The notes under the pieces: generated by a model | The model's database searches: none | Told to the model about the DNA's origin: nothing | Seen by the model: only the letters and a program-made list of their open reading frames with translations | Assembly (NCBI GenBank): GCA_965369325.1 | Contig: CBDUQI010000066.1 | Location: forward strand, 1 to 26,885 | From: CBDUQI01 sp965369325 | GTDB taxonomy: Bacteria > Pseudomonadota > Gammaproteobacteria > Steroidobacterales > JBCBZW01 | Reading direction: 5' to 3' | DNA length: 26,885 nt | In this document: piece by piece, positions 7,965 through 15,172 of the stretch | Numbering within the stretch: position 1 is the stretch's first letter | How the letters are laid out: each line of letters opens with the position of its first letter | Made by a program: the position numbers and the translations under genes

Positions 7965-8750
7965 TTAGGCGCTCACCCAGCCCGGTATATCACGCCAGGC
8001 CTCATCCAGTTGCGCGTCCAGATCGCGCCCCTGCGGCTCCAGCCTTGAAAGCAGTGCCCAGAATTTAGGCCCGTGGCTCATGTAACGTGTGTGGCACAAC
8101 TCATGCAGCATCACATAGCGCACCAATGGCAACGGCAAAAACAGCAATGCGTAATTGAGACTGATGGTGCCCCGAGTAGAACAGCTGCCCCACCGCGTAC
8201 GTTGGCCGCGCACCTGCAGGCGAGAAAAACCAAACCCGTGCTCGTGCGCAAGCTGGGCCAGCATCGGCCCCATTAGGGCGTGGCCCTTAAACGCCAACCA
8301 GCGCTTCAGGCGCGCCCGGTAATTGCTGTCAATCTCCTCCGCGCTGGGGCCGTCGTGTGAGGGCGGCGCATCAGCGTGAGGCGATGGGCACTGACGCGGA
8401 CCGCACAGAGTGAGGTTTTGCTCCCGCTCCAGCAGGCGAATGGAATCCTGATCGGTGTGCTGATACTGCACCGCCCAGTGCAGGTTCATGGCCGGGAAAC
8501 TGATGCTTTGTGGCAAGCAGATGTCCATCGCGGGGCCGTACTTACCAATCAGCGCTTCGCGTGCCTGATCGATCCAGGCACGATTTTCTTCGACAAAATC
8601 CACCACGCGCTGCGCGCTGGTATGCCGTGGCACGACCACTTCCACCCCTTTGTGAGGGGTGACATTGATCGACATCCGTTTGGCGCGCCCGCTCTCGCGC
8701 ACACGCCAGTCCGCCGGGTGCTCAGGCCCATTCGCCAGCCCAAGGCTCAA
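7965..8750 (-). CDS. YgjP-like (DUF45) zinc metallopeptidase family protein
   Basis: The 261-residue protein ends in the hallmark of the YgjP/DUF45 family: QRTRWGSCSTRGTISLNY, then the HExxH site HELCH at 216-220, and a third metal ligand His226 in SHGPKFW. The family is related to M48/WLM peptidases; most members lack an assigned substrate, and E. coli YgjP has been linked to nucleotide (UTP) hydrolysis, so the name 'peptidase' is by homology. The N-terminal half has the usual basic VRESGRAKRMSINVTPHKG stretch. A Pro/His-rich insert lies near residues 115-135. No signal peptide is visible, so it is cytoplasmic. The gene sits 65 bases downstream of the lipoprotein gene on the same strand and may share its transcript. 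Confidence 0.85.
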   Translation of the reverse strand: MSLGLANGPEHPADWRVRESGRAKRMSINVTPHKGVEVVVPRHTSAQRVVDFVEENRAWIDQAREALIGKYGPAMDICLPQSISFPAMNLHWAVQYQHTDQDSIRLLEREQNLTLCGPRQCPSPHADAPPSHDGPSAEEIDSNYRARLKRWLAFKGHALMGPMLAQLAHEHGFGFSRLQVRGQRTRWGSCSTRGTISLNYALLFLPLPLVRYVMLHELCHTRYMSHGPKFWALLSRLEPQGRDLDAQLDEAWRDIPGWVSA

Positions 8751-8815
8751 CTGCTGCCTCGCCGGTGATGGGCCTTGCGGTGGAGAGTCCTGCGATCGAA
8801 CGGCACCTGCCTCCG

Positions 8816-9514
8816 TTAGCCAGCCTCCGGCATGGCACCGGCAAAACGCACAACGCTGGCGCCGGTAATCGGACCCGTAGTGGCTGTCTCATGCAGAAAC
8901 AGCTCAACCACCCGCTCGAAAATCAAACTTCCAAGCACTTGGCTGTTCGGACCGATGACCACACGCGGCGGGCGTTCACCTAGATCGCCATTGGGCTCGC
9001 GGATGATCAAATCACCCTCCACCACACTGCCGTCGGTAATTGTCATGCCACCATTGTAGTTGCTTAACGTGCCCATAACCCGCGAGCCGCTCAGCTCAAT
9101 CTGGCCGTTCACAGTGCCTACGTTGCCCGCCACCTGCGTGCCTTTGGACAGACTGACCCGGCCGTTTACCAGTTTTATGTCGCCGCCCACCTGCACATCG
9201 GTGTCCAGCAGCAGACTGCCGTTTACCGTCTCAATGTGGCCGATCTCGGCACCACTTTCCACCCGCACCGATCCGTTAACGGTGGCGCAATCATTCACTC
9301 GCGCCAGCGTCGCCACATAGATATCACCATTAACGGTGCGGAAATCCCCCTCAGATACATTTGCTGATTCCCCAATCAGCACGTTGCCGTTTACGGTCAC
9401 CCCGCCCTGGGCGGCAAATGCCCCCGCAGGAATAGAGATGTCGTCCGTGACAGCCAAATCGCACGCCGCGAGCAGCGCCAGCGTTGCGATTGATGCAAGC
9501 CTGGCCAGCATCAT
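8816..9514 (-). CDS. Lipoprotein with a bactofilin-like beta-helix of repeated T-V-N-G rungs
   Basis: The start is ATG 9514, with a strong GGAGGGG just upstream; the longer frame to 9631 has no such site. The 232-residue product begins with a lipoprotein signal (ATLALLAAC, lipidated Cys18). The rest is built of seven rungs of 18-20 residues, each opening with T-V-N-G or a variant (L-V-N-G, N-Y-N-G) followed by alternating hydrophobic residues. This is the signature of a right-handed beta-helix like that of bactofilins and other polymer-forming proteins. Residue 19 is Asp, which in enterobacteria is the Lol-avoidance signal for staying in the inner membrane; whether that rule applies here is not known. 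Function unknown; a scaffold or envelope-structural role is inference. Confidence 0.75.
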   Translation of the reverse strand: MMLARLASIATLALLAACDLAVTDDISIPAGAFAAQGGVTVNGNVLIGESANVSEGDFRTVNGDIYVATLARVNDCATVNGSVRVESGAEIGHIETVNGSLLLDTDVQVGGDIKLVNGRVSLSKGTQVAGNVGTVNGQIELSGSRVMGTLSNYNGGMTITDGSVVEGDLIIREPNGDLGERPPRVVIGPNSQVLGSLIFERVVELFLHETATTGPITGASVVRFAGAMPEAG

Positions 9515-9577
9515 TTGTCCCCCTCCAGCCCGAAAAGAACGCCCCAAGAACCATCTAGTTGTGGTCATTTTTGTATT

Positions 9578-9609
9578 CACCGACATGATCGGTGGCCTGC
9601 ACTGCAGGC
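9578..9609. promoter_or_regulatory. Two abutting inverted repeats upstream of the lipoprotein gene
   Basis: CACCGA/TCGGTG (9578-9583 and 9589-9594, 5-base spacer) is directly followed by GCCTGCA-C-TGCAGGC (9595-9609). Together they lie 64-95 bases before the lipoprotein start. They could be operators or, if transcribed, paired leader hairpins. Confidence 0.35.
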
Positions 9610-9777
9610 TTTCCCCCGCCCAAACTGGCAACTGATGTTGTTTTTCATCGCCGGACGGGTCAACGATAATGGCACAAATACGTCGAAGGTGTCATGCGTA
9701 ATGACTAGTGTTCACACTTACCCCGCCCCGGGGGCCACACCAGGACGTGCGGGACAGGACAAAATGCCTCGCTATTG

Positions 9778-9808
9778 TTGGCATGCGGGCGAGCCCGCCA
9801 CGTACAAT
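9778..9808 (+). promoter_or_regulatory. Weak candidate promoter for tatD
   Basis: TTGGCA (9778-9783) and TACAAT (9803-9808) are good hexamers, but the 19-base spacing is long. A short dyad GCGGGC-GA-GCCCGC (9785-9798) occupies the spacer, which could reflect a regulator site. The tatD start is 50 bases downstream. Confidence 0.3.
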
Positions 9809-9857
9809 ACCGGGCGCCGCGCCCGTTGCGGGCGCTCACTATCGCGGACTGCCCTGA

Positions 9858-10667
9858 ATGCCCCTGGACTTAATCGATATCGGTGCCAATCTGGCCCACG
9901 ACAGCTTTGATGTTGACCGAGATCAGGTCATCGCACGTGCACGGGAGGCCGGCGTCTGTCAGTTCGTGCTCACCGGCAGCAACGTGGCGGTCAGCACACG
10001 CTCTGCTGCGATTGCAGCCGAGCGCCCCGGAGTACTGTTCGCCACCGCTGGCATCCATCCCCACCACGCCAGTGAAGCAAACCTCGAGAGCACCGCGGCG
10101 CTGGCCGAGTTATGTACACAGCCTCAGGTGGTGGCGATCGGTGAGTGCGGGTTGGACTACTTTCGCAACTTCTCCACACCAAACGAGCAAGCTGACGCCT
10201 TCGAGCAGCAGTTGCAACTGGCGGTCACCTGCGAGTTGCCCGTGTTCCTGCATCAACGCGACGCGCATGCCCAGTTTGTGGAAATCCTGGCACCGTTTGT
10301 ACCGCGCCTCACGCGCGCAGTCGCCCACTGCTTTACTGGCAGCGCCGAAGAACTGGCACGTTACGTAGAGCTCGGTCTGTACGTTGGTATCACCGGTTGG
10401 ATTTGCGATGAGCGGCGGGGGCTGCATCTGCGCGATCTCGTGGCGCAGATTCCACCTGAGCGGGTGATGATTGAGACCGACGCACCCTACCTGATGCCGC
10501 GCGACCTGCGCCCGAAACCCAAGACACGGCGCAACGAGCCCTGTCACCTGCCCCATATTCTCAACACGGTGGCGCAATGCCGTGGTGAATCCCCGCAAAC
10601 GCTGGCGCGACAAACCAGTGCCAACGCGCGGCGCTTCTTCCAGTTACCGCCGCCCGACAGTACCTAA
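9858..10667 (+). CDS. tatD: TatD family metal-dependent nuclease
   Basis: TatD is a cytoplasmic metal-dependent 3'-5' exonuclease linked to DNA repair and nucleic-acid turnover. The 269-residue protein has the expected residues of the TIM-barrel amidohydrolase fold: an opening IDIGANL, Glu96 in IGECGLDYFRN, His132 in VFLHQRDAH, His157 in AHCFTGS and Asp208 in IETDAPYL. It resembles E. coli TatD along its length, including GITGWICDERRGL and the RRNEPCHLPHIL near the end, so TatD proper is preferred over YcfH or YjjV. It is not near tatABC. The next gene starts 28 bases downstream on the same strand, so they are probably co-transcribed. Confidence 0.92.
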   Translation: MPLDLIDIGANLAHDSFDVDRDQVIARAREAGVCQFVLTGSNVAVSTRSAAIAAERPGVLFATAGIHPHHASEANLESTAALAELCTQPQVVAIGECGLDYFRNFSTPNEQADAFEQQLQLAVTCELPVFLHQRDAHAQFVEILAPFVPRLTRAVAHCFTGSAEELARYVELGLYVGITGWICDERRGLHLRDLVAQIPPERVMIETDAPYLMPRDLRPKPKTRRNEPCHLPHILNTVAQCRGESPQTLARQTSANARRFFQLPPPDST

Positions 10668-10695
10668 AAGATCCGCAATAACTACGGAGAGCCGC

Positions 10696-12111
10696 ATGAA
10701 TGAGAAGCGTCTGAGCGAATTCGTCGATAAGGTCTGGGACACGTCCATTTTACCTGCGCTGCAGGAGTACGTGGCCATCCCCAACAAATCGCCCATGTTC
10801 GATCCGCAGTGGGAAAGCCACGGCTACATGGAGCAGGCCGCACAACTGGCCAGCAAATGGTGCGAGGCACGCGATATCCCTGGTGCCACCGTGGAACTGT
10901 GTCGGCTTGAGGGGCGTACGCCGCTGCTGTTTATCGATATCCCCGGCAGCGATGAGGATACCGTGTTGCTATACGGTCACCTCGACAAACAGCCCGAATT
11001 TACCGGCTGGGAAGAAGGGCTAAGCCCGTGGACCCCAGTGTTGCGCGACGGCAAGCTGTACGGGCGCGGTGGCGCCGATGATGGCTACGCCGTATTCAGC
11101 TCGCTTACCGCGATAGAGGCGCTGCAGGCGCAGGGGATCGCGCACGCACGCTGCGTGGTGATTATCGAATTCTGTGAGGAAAGTGGCAGCTTTGACCTGC
11201 CCTACCACATCGACGCGCTGGGCGATCGCATCGGCACTCCATCTTTGGTGGTGTGCCTGGATGCGGAGTGCGGTAACTACGATCAGATGTGGTGCACCAC
11301 CTCTTTGCGCGGCAACCTAGTCGGCACGCTCTCAATCGACGTACTGCGCGAGGGCGTTCATTCAGGCGCTGCCAGCGGCATCGTGCCGTCAAGTTTCCGC
11401 GTACTGCGCGCGTTGCTGGACCGGCTGGAAGACCCGCTCAGCGGGCGCATCGTACTGCAGGAATTGCACGACCCGATTCCTGAACAACGCCAACAACAGG
11501 CCGCCGCAGCCGCGCAAACACTCGGCAACACCGTGCATGAAAAATTCCCGTGGGCAGGCAACACCGGGCCCATCCATGAAGACCTCACCAAACTGCTGCT
11601 GGACAACACCTGGGGGCCAACGCTTTGCGTGACAGGCGCTGCTGGGATCCCGGAACTTGGCAACGCGGGGAACGTGATGCGCCCCAACACCACCGTCAAA
11701 CTGTCGTTCCGACTACCGCCAAGCACCGATGCGCAGGCCGTCGCAAAGAAGGTGAAGACTGTGCTGGAAAGCGATCCGCCGTACGGCGCACAGGTGCAGT
11801 TCAATGTGGAATCGGCCATGGCTGGCTGGACCGCGCCAATCCTCGCCCCGTGGCTGGAGCAGGCGATGCAGTCCGCCTCAGAACGCTATTTCGACGCACC
11901 GGCCATGTATATGGGCACCGGTGGCAGCATCCCGTTCATGGGCATGCTGGGAGAGAAGTTTCCGGGCGTGCAATTTCTGGTAACCGGCGTGTTAGGACCA
12001 AAATCCAATGCCCACGGCCCAAATGAATTCCTGCATTTGAAAACAGCTCGGGCACTCACTTGCTGCGTCGCAAGTGTGATTGCCGATCATCTGACCCGCG
12101 ATACCGGCTAG
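10696..12111 (+). CDS. M20 family metallopeptidase (dipeptidase-like)
   Basis: The start ATG 10696 follows ACGGAGAG, giving 471 residues. The M20 active-site residues are visible: His95 in YGHLDKQP with Asp97, Asp128 in GRGGADDG, the Glu161-Glu162 pair in EFCEESGS, Asp189 in CLDAE, and the C-terminal His440 in NAHGPNEF. A dimerisation domain is inserted around residues 200-330 (REGVHSG at 218-224). M20 enzymes cleave dipeptides or acyl-amino acids with two zinc ions. The size and the EGVHSG region resemble the carnosine/cytosolic non-specific dipeptidase type rather than ArgE or DapE. The substrate cannot be told. No signal peptide, so cytoplasmic. Confidence 0.9.
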   Translation: MNEKRLSEFVDKVWDTSILPALQEYVAIPNKSPMFDPQWESHGYMEQAAQLASKWCEARDIPGATVELCRLEGRTPLLFIDIPGSDEDTVLLYGHLDKQPEFTGWEEGLSPWTPVLRDGKLYGRGGADDGYAVFSSLTAIEALQAQGIAHARCVVIIEFCEESGSFDLPYHIDALGDRIGTPSLVVCLDAECGNYDQMWCTTSLRGNLVGTLSIDVLREGVHSGAASGIVPSSFRVLRALLDRLEDPLSGRIVLQELHDPIPEQRQQQAAAAAQTLGNTVHEKFPWAGNTGPIHEDLTKLLLDNTWGPTLCVTGAAGIPELGNAGNVMRPNTTVKLSFRLPPSTDAQAVAKKVKTVLESDPPYGAQVQFNVESAMAGWTAPILAPWLEQAMQSASERYFDAPAMYMGTGGSIPFMGMLGEKFPGVQFLVTGVLGPKSNAHGPNEFLHLKTARALTCCVASVIADHLTRDTG

Positions 12112-12170
12112 GCCGCCTGAGCACCCGCCCCACCCGCCACGCTGGGTGCTTATGACAGTCCGTGGGAGAG

Positions 12171-12200
12171 CAGCGATGCCGGCTCAGGCCGGCGTCGCTG
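12171..12200. terminator. Stem-loop between convergent M20 peptidase and pdxJ genes
   Basis: CAGCGATGCCGGC (12171-12183) pairs with GCCGGCGTCGCTG (12188-12200) over 13 positions with one wobble and a TCAG loop. There is no T run on either strand. Its position between two convergent 3' ends suggests a transcript-end or stabilising structure. Confidence 0.45.
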
Positions 12201-12231
12201 GTACCTGGGCGCGCCGGTTGATGATGGGTGC

Positions 12232-12990
12232 TCAGCCCTTCGAGGGGATACAAGCCAGGTATCGCAAGACGGTCGCGGACAGCCCGTCGTAGAGCGATTC
12301 GCTGATAATCGCATGCCCAATCGAGACCTCCAGCACCGACGGTACCTGATTTAAAAACATCTTTAGATTCATCTCGTTAAGATCATGTCCGGCATTCACG
12401 CCCAGGCCTGCGGTCTGCGCTGCGATCGCCGCCTCACGGTACTGTGCCAACACCCCTGCTGCGTCCCCCCGGGCATGCGCCCTGGCATACCCTTCGGTGT
12501 ACAACTCCACCCGCTGCGCCCCTAAATCAGCCACCGCAGACATCGCCTCCGGCGCCGGATCCATGAACAAGCTCACCCGCGAGCCCAGCGTGGTGAGCTC
12601 CTCAATGAGCGGCTGCAGGCGGGCCGAATCGGCGGCGATATCCCAGCCATGATCGGAGGTCAGTTGGCCGACCGTATCGGGCACCAACGTGACCTGCGTC
12701 GGGCGCACCTCGCGCACCAGTTGCATAAAGCCTGGATAGGCGCCCACGGGCCCTTCAAACGGGTTGCCCTCAATGTTATACTCGATATCCGGCTGATTCG
12801 ACAAAACCATATGAATATCAGTAACATCCGCTGGTCGCACATGGCGCATATCGGGGCGCGGATGCAGCGTAATTCCATGCGCACCGGCATCAATGCAGAC
12901 TTGCGCTGCGACAGACACATCGGGCAAGCCGCCATCACGTGCGTTGCGCAGCAGCGCAACTTTGTTCAGGTTGACACTCAGAGCTGTCAT
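12232..12990 (-). CDS. pdxJ: Pyridoxine 5'-phosphate synthase PdxJ (Bacteroidota-like form)
   Basis: PdxJ joins 3-amino-2-oxopropyl phosphate with 1-deoxy-xylulose 5-phosphate to make pyridoxine 5'-phosphate. The start ATG 12990 is preceded by GGAGGA (10-base spacing), giving 252 residues. Family landmarks are the SVNLNKVALLRNAR start, GITLHPRPDMRHVRP with the active-site His, the Glu of YNIEGNPF, and VNAGHDLNEMNLK followed by SIGHAIISESL. In E. coli the matching motifs read HLREDRRH, NLEMA and GHGLTYHN; here the wording (HPRPD, YNIEG, GHDLN) matches, from memory, the Bacteroidota branch. The gene stands alone, away from the usual recO-pdxJ-acpS operon. Function is firm; the transfer idea is inference. 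Confidence 0.92.
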   Translation of the reverse strand: MTALSVNLNKVALLRNARDGGLPDVSVAAQVCIDAGAHGITLHPRPDMRHVRPADVTDIHMVLSNQPDIEYNIEGNPFEGPVGAYPGFMQLVREVRPTQVTLVPDTVGQLTSDHGWDIAADSARLQPLIEELTTLGSRVSLFMDPAPEAMSAVADLGAQRVELYTEGYARAHARGDAAGVLAQYREAAIAAQTAGLGVNAGHDLNEMNLKMFLNQVPSVLEVSIGHAIISESLYDGLSATVLRYLACIPSKG

Positions 12991-13043
12991 TCGAGCGGGT
13001 TCCTCCAATCAAAATCCCTAGTAGAATTAGTGTGATACGACAA

Positions 13044-13074
13044 CTGCACTTATGTCAAAAAAAGATAATTGCAG
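13044..13074. promoter_or_regulatory. Imperfect inverted repeat between pdxJ and the PEP-CTERM gene
   Basis: CTGCACTTATG (13044-13054) and GATAATTGCAG (13064-13074) are inverted repeats matching at 9 of 11 positions, around an A-rich centre. They lie 54-84 bases upstream of pdxJ and about 170 bases upstream of the divergent gene, in the most AT-rich stretch of this area. A regulator site is possible but unproven. Confidence 0.3.
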
Positions 13075-13244
13075 GCAATCTGGATTTCCGGCCCTGAATT
13101 TGATATTAAATTAGGCCAGACAGCGATACCGATACAAGAAAACGGCCCCGAGCCGGACGCTCGTTTGTTTCGCTGCTACGAAAAATAGATAAGTTCTCTT
13201 CAACAATCGAAAAAAGCATGGAAGAACTCCAGGGGAATCGCTCA

Positions 13245-13952
13245 ATGAAACGCATGAAGACACTGGGCCTTGCAGGCCTCCTCATGTTCGCGGCAACTAA
13301 CTCACACGCAACTGGCGTTGTATTTGGTGCCTCGGCGGACTTTTTAGACCGCGGCACGCAGTCCGCACCTGAAGATGACATCTTCGGTATCACCAATACT
13401 TCTGACGCCGGCTCTGGCATTCAGATCGTGTCTGTCACGATCGACATGAGCACAGCCGACGACAACCTTGGCGACCTCTTCCCGAACGACACCCCGCACG
13501 CGCCGGTGTTCGACACTGAAGACGGTTGCACGGGCGATTACTGTTACGGCAGCGAAGCAGGCTCTCCCATCACCGGCGGTTCTACCTCCGCTGCTGTGGG
13601 TTACGTTCCGCTGACGGCCGCTGAGCAGCTGGCCACGGAAGAAAGCACGAGCGTAACGCTCAATTTCACGGATTTTGATCCAGGTGAGTTCTTCTTCTTC
13701 ACTACCGATGTGGACGATGTCTTCGACTTCCGTTCCTCGGGTCGTGAATTTGCGTTTTCCACCATCAGCATCACTTTCGACGGTGGCGCACTGAGCGGCC
13801 CGGTTACCCTGGTCGGCAACTACGGTGGTGACCCGGCTGACTTCTGGCGCGCTGTTGCTTCAGTTAGCGACAAGGTCGTTGTCCCGGTGCCTGCAGGCAT
13901 TTGGCTGCTGATCTCGGGCCTTGGCGTTCTCGCCGCCCGCCGTCGCAGCTAA
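13245..13952 (+). CDS. PEP-CTERM (VPxPA type) exosortase-sorted surface protein
   Basis: The start ATG 13245 follows AGGGGA (8-base spacing), giving 235 residues. Residues 1-22 are a signal peptide (MKRMKTL, hydrophobic core, cleavage after SHA). The last 23 residues form a PEP-CTERM sorting signal: VPVPAG at 213-218, a hydrophobic segment, then the Arg cluster ARRRS. Such proteins are cut and handed to the envelope by an exosortase (EpsH/XrtA type) and usually belong to exopolysaccharide or biofilm systems. The mature part is acidic, rich in Thr, Ser and Asp, beta-type, with a Cys pair (GCTGDYC). No exosortase, PrsK/PrsR or polysaccharide gene lies in this window. A strong terminator follows at 13979. 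The mature part is not recognised. Confidence 0.88.
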   Translation: MKRMKTLGLAGLLMFAATNSHATGVVFGASADFLDRGTQSAPEDDIFGITNTSDAGSGIQIVSVTIDMSTADDNLGDLFPNDTPHAPVFDTEDGCTGDYCYGSEAGSPITGGSTSAAVGYVPLTAAEQLATEESTSVTLNFTDFDPGEFFFFTTDVDDVFDFRSSGREFAFSTISITFDGGALSGPVTLVGNYGGDPADFWRAVASVSDKVVVPVPAGIWLLISGLGVLAARRRS

Positions 13953-13978
13953 AACTTAAGCGAATTCCACGCTTTTTG

Positions 13979-14008
13979 GCGGCCCCGAGCAATCGGGGCC
14001 GCTTTTTT
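13979..14008 (+). terminator. Intrinsic terminator of the PEP-CTERM gene
   Basis: GCGGCCCCGA (13979-13988) pairs perfectly with TCGGGGCCGC (13993-14002) around a GCAA tetraloop, followed by six T (14003-14008). It starts 26 bases after the stop codon and is a textbook Rho-independent terminator. Confidence 0.95.
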
Positions 14009-14326
14009 AGTATCTGGCTCTTCAACCTGTGGGGATCGGCACAACGGCCAGTTGCCACCCACCATTCCCATCACAAGCGCCGTGCAGACAGGCGGGCCCC
14101 CTTACCCTTGCCTGCCCATCTCAACCTCACCTCGACCGCCCTCGTAGAGTTACACGCCGTGACGCCGTGACGCCGTTGCCCGTGAACTGGTGCTGGTGCT
14201 GGCAGCCGTGCTCGGCGGTCAAACCGTTACTCATGCGCTCATAAGAGGCCGCAGGTCTCTCCGCTTCCGAACACGACAAGCCGCATCGCCGGCAATCTGC
14301 GGCAGCGGCCAGAGGAAAAACCGCAG
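14009..14326. other. Gene-free stretch between two intrinsic terminators
   Basis: This 318-base stretch lies between the ends of two convergent genes. Reading frames across it lack a start signal and a recognisable product. It contains a short tandem CGCCGTGA repeat near 14155-14172, GCTGGT repeats near 14189-14200, and a 6-bp stem GCCGCA/TGCGGC (14280-14285 with 14298-14303). It could be plain spacer or hold an unannotated small RNA ending at the second terminator. Confidence 0.5.
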
Positions 14327-14367
14327 AAAAAAAACCGCCCTCAGCGCCGGGCTGAGAGCGGTTTTTT
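14327..14367. terminator. Bidirectional intrinsic terminator
   Basis: An A run (14327-14334), then CCGC-C-CTCAGC (14335-14345), a five-base loop, GCTGAG-A-GCGG (14351-14361) and six T (14362-14367). The stem has 10 pairs and one mismatch. Read on the minus strand the A run becomes the T tract, so it can end transcription of the minus-strand gene whose stop is at 14412 and also stop plus-strand transcripts. Confidence 0.9.
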
Positions 14368-14411
14368 GGCCGCTAGCTTAGCCCCCCTGTGCCGGGGGTG
14401 CCAATTAAGCC

Positions 14412-15029
14412 TTAGTTTTTATCGTCGTACTCGCGTTTACGATCACGGAACTGACGACGCTCTTCGGGCGTTGCGTCCTGGTAACGCTGACGTGCGCCAG
14501 CGCGATCTTCGTGCTGACGGCGTAACTCTTCACGCTCCTCTTCAGAGGCATTCTGCCAGCGCTCGCTGTTCTCGCCGCGACGATCACCCCGACGACCTTC
14601 GCGCTGGCCAGCCTTGCCACCACGCTCCTCGTAGCGCGCCCGCATCTCAGCACGCTCTTCCGGGGACATGTCCTGGACGTTGCCGCGACGCTCGCCGCGA
14701 CGTGAGGACATTTCCTCACGCATGCGCTGACGCTCTTCGGGTGACTTGGTCTGCCACTCAGCCTCCAGCTTCTCACGACGTGTGCGAACGGCTGTCTGCT
14801 GCTCAGGACTCAGTGATTCAAAGCGCTCGCGCTTCTGCATCATGTTTTCTTTGAACTCTTCCTGCTCGGCGGGGGTTTTGGATTCCCACTGCTCCATCAG
14901 GGCCTCTTTCGTCGCCGGGTCCAAATTGTCAAATCGTGATGAACGCTCTTGAGCGTTCGCGCTAGACAATGCGACCAGACCGGCCAGGGCCGCGCCCATA
15001 ACCATCCAATTTCTCACGGGGCTCTTCAT
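14412..15029 (-). CDS. Exported, highly charged protein with repeated S/T-P-E-E motifs (DUF3106-like)
   Basis: The start ATG 15029 is preceded by AGGAGG (6-base spacing), giving 205 residues; the longer frame to 15071 lacks a ribosome site. Residues 1-27 are a signal peptide ending SSANAQE. The mature protein is almost all helix, with Arg, Glu, Gln and Asp dominating, and repeats a unit that opens with S/T-P-E-E/Q followed by a charged helix (for example SPEERQRMREEM, SPEERAEMRARYEE, TPEERRQFRDRKREY), about six times. This resembles DUF3106 proteins and, loosely, Spy/CpxP-type periplasmic proteins with LTxxQ motifs. A Gly/Arg-rich segment (RRGERRG, GRRGDRRGE) sits in the middle. A periplasmic chaperone or metal/nucleic-acid binding role is only conjecture. 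Confidence 0.75.
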   Translation of the reverse strand: MKSPVRNWMVMGAALAGLVALSSANAQERSSRFDNLDPATKEALMEQWESKTPAEQEEFKENMMQKRERFESLSPEQQTAVRTRREKLEAEWQTKSPEERQRMREEMSSRRGERRGNVQDMSPEERAEMRARYEERGGKAGQREGRRGDRRGENSERWQNASEEEREELRRQHEDRAGARQRYQDATPEERRQFRDRKREYDDKN

Positions 15030-15112
15030 TCGATGCCTCCTAGTCAATGCAAACATAAAATTCTTACTCACTCATCATCGGCCACACCGATGCACTTCCC
15101 CCCAGTGTCGGA

Positions 15113-15140
15113 TTGGATTATATCTGAAGTCTTTCATAAC
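15113..15140 (+). promoter_or_regulatory. Candidate promoter of the ABC importer operon
   Basis: TTGGAT (15113-15118) and CATAAC (15135-15140) are separated by 16 bases, in the gap between the divergent charged-protein gene and the binding-protein gene, about 33 bases before ATG 15173. The match is moderate. Confidence 0.35.
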
Positions 15141-15172
15141 ATGCGTTCGCGATCCCCCTGACTGGCGCCAGC

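Larger units (their letters stand above)
9515..9857. other. 343-base intergenic region between divergent lipoprotein and tatD genes
   Basis: No convincing gene lies here: the frames crossing it show no start signal or family resemblance. It holds the lipoprotein Shine-Dalgarno (9519-9525), two adjacent dyads at 9578-9609 and a weak tatD promoter at 9778-9808. Confidence 0.6.

Noticed and set aside
11358..11819. Minus-strand frame of 153 codons opposite the M20 peptidase
   Set aside because: No start signal or recognisable motif; the opposite strand carries a full set of M20 residues.
14009..14400. Possible tRNA in the gene-free stretch
   Set aside because: No cloverleaf with T-loop and D-loop consensus was found on either strand.
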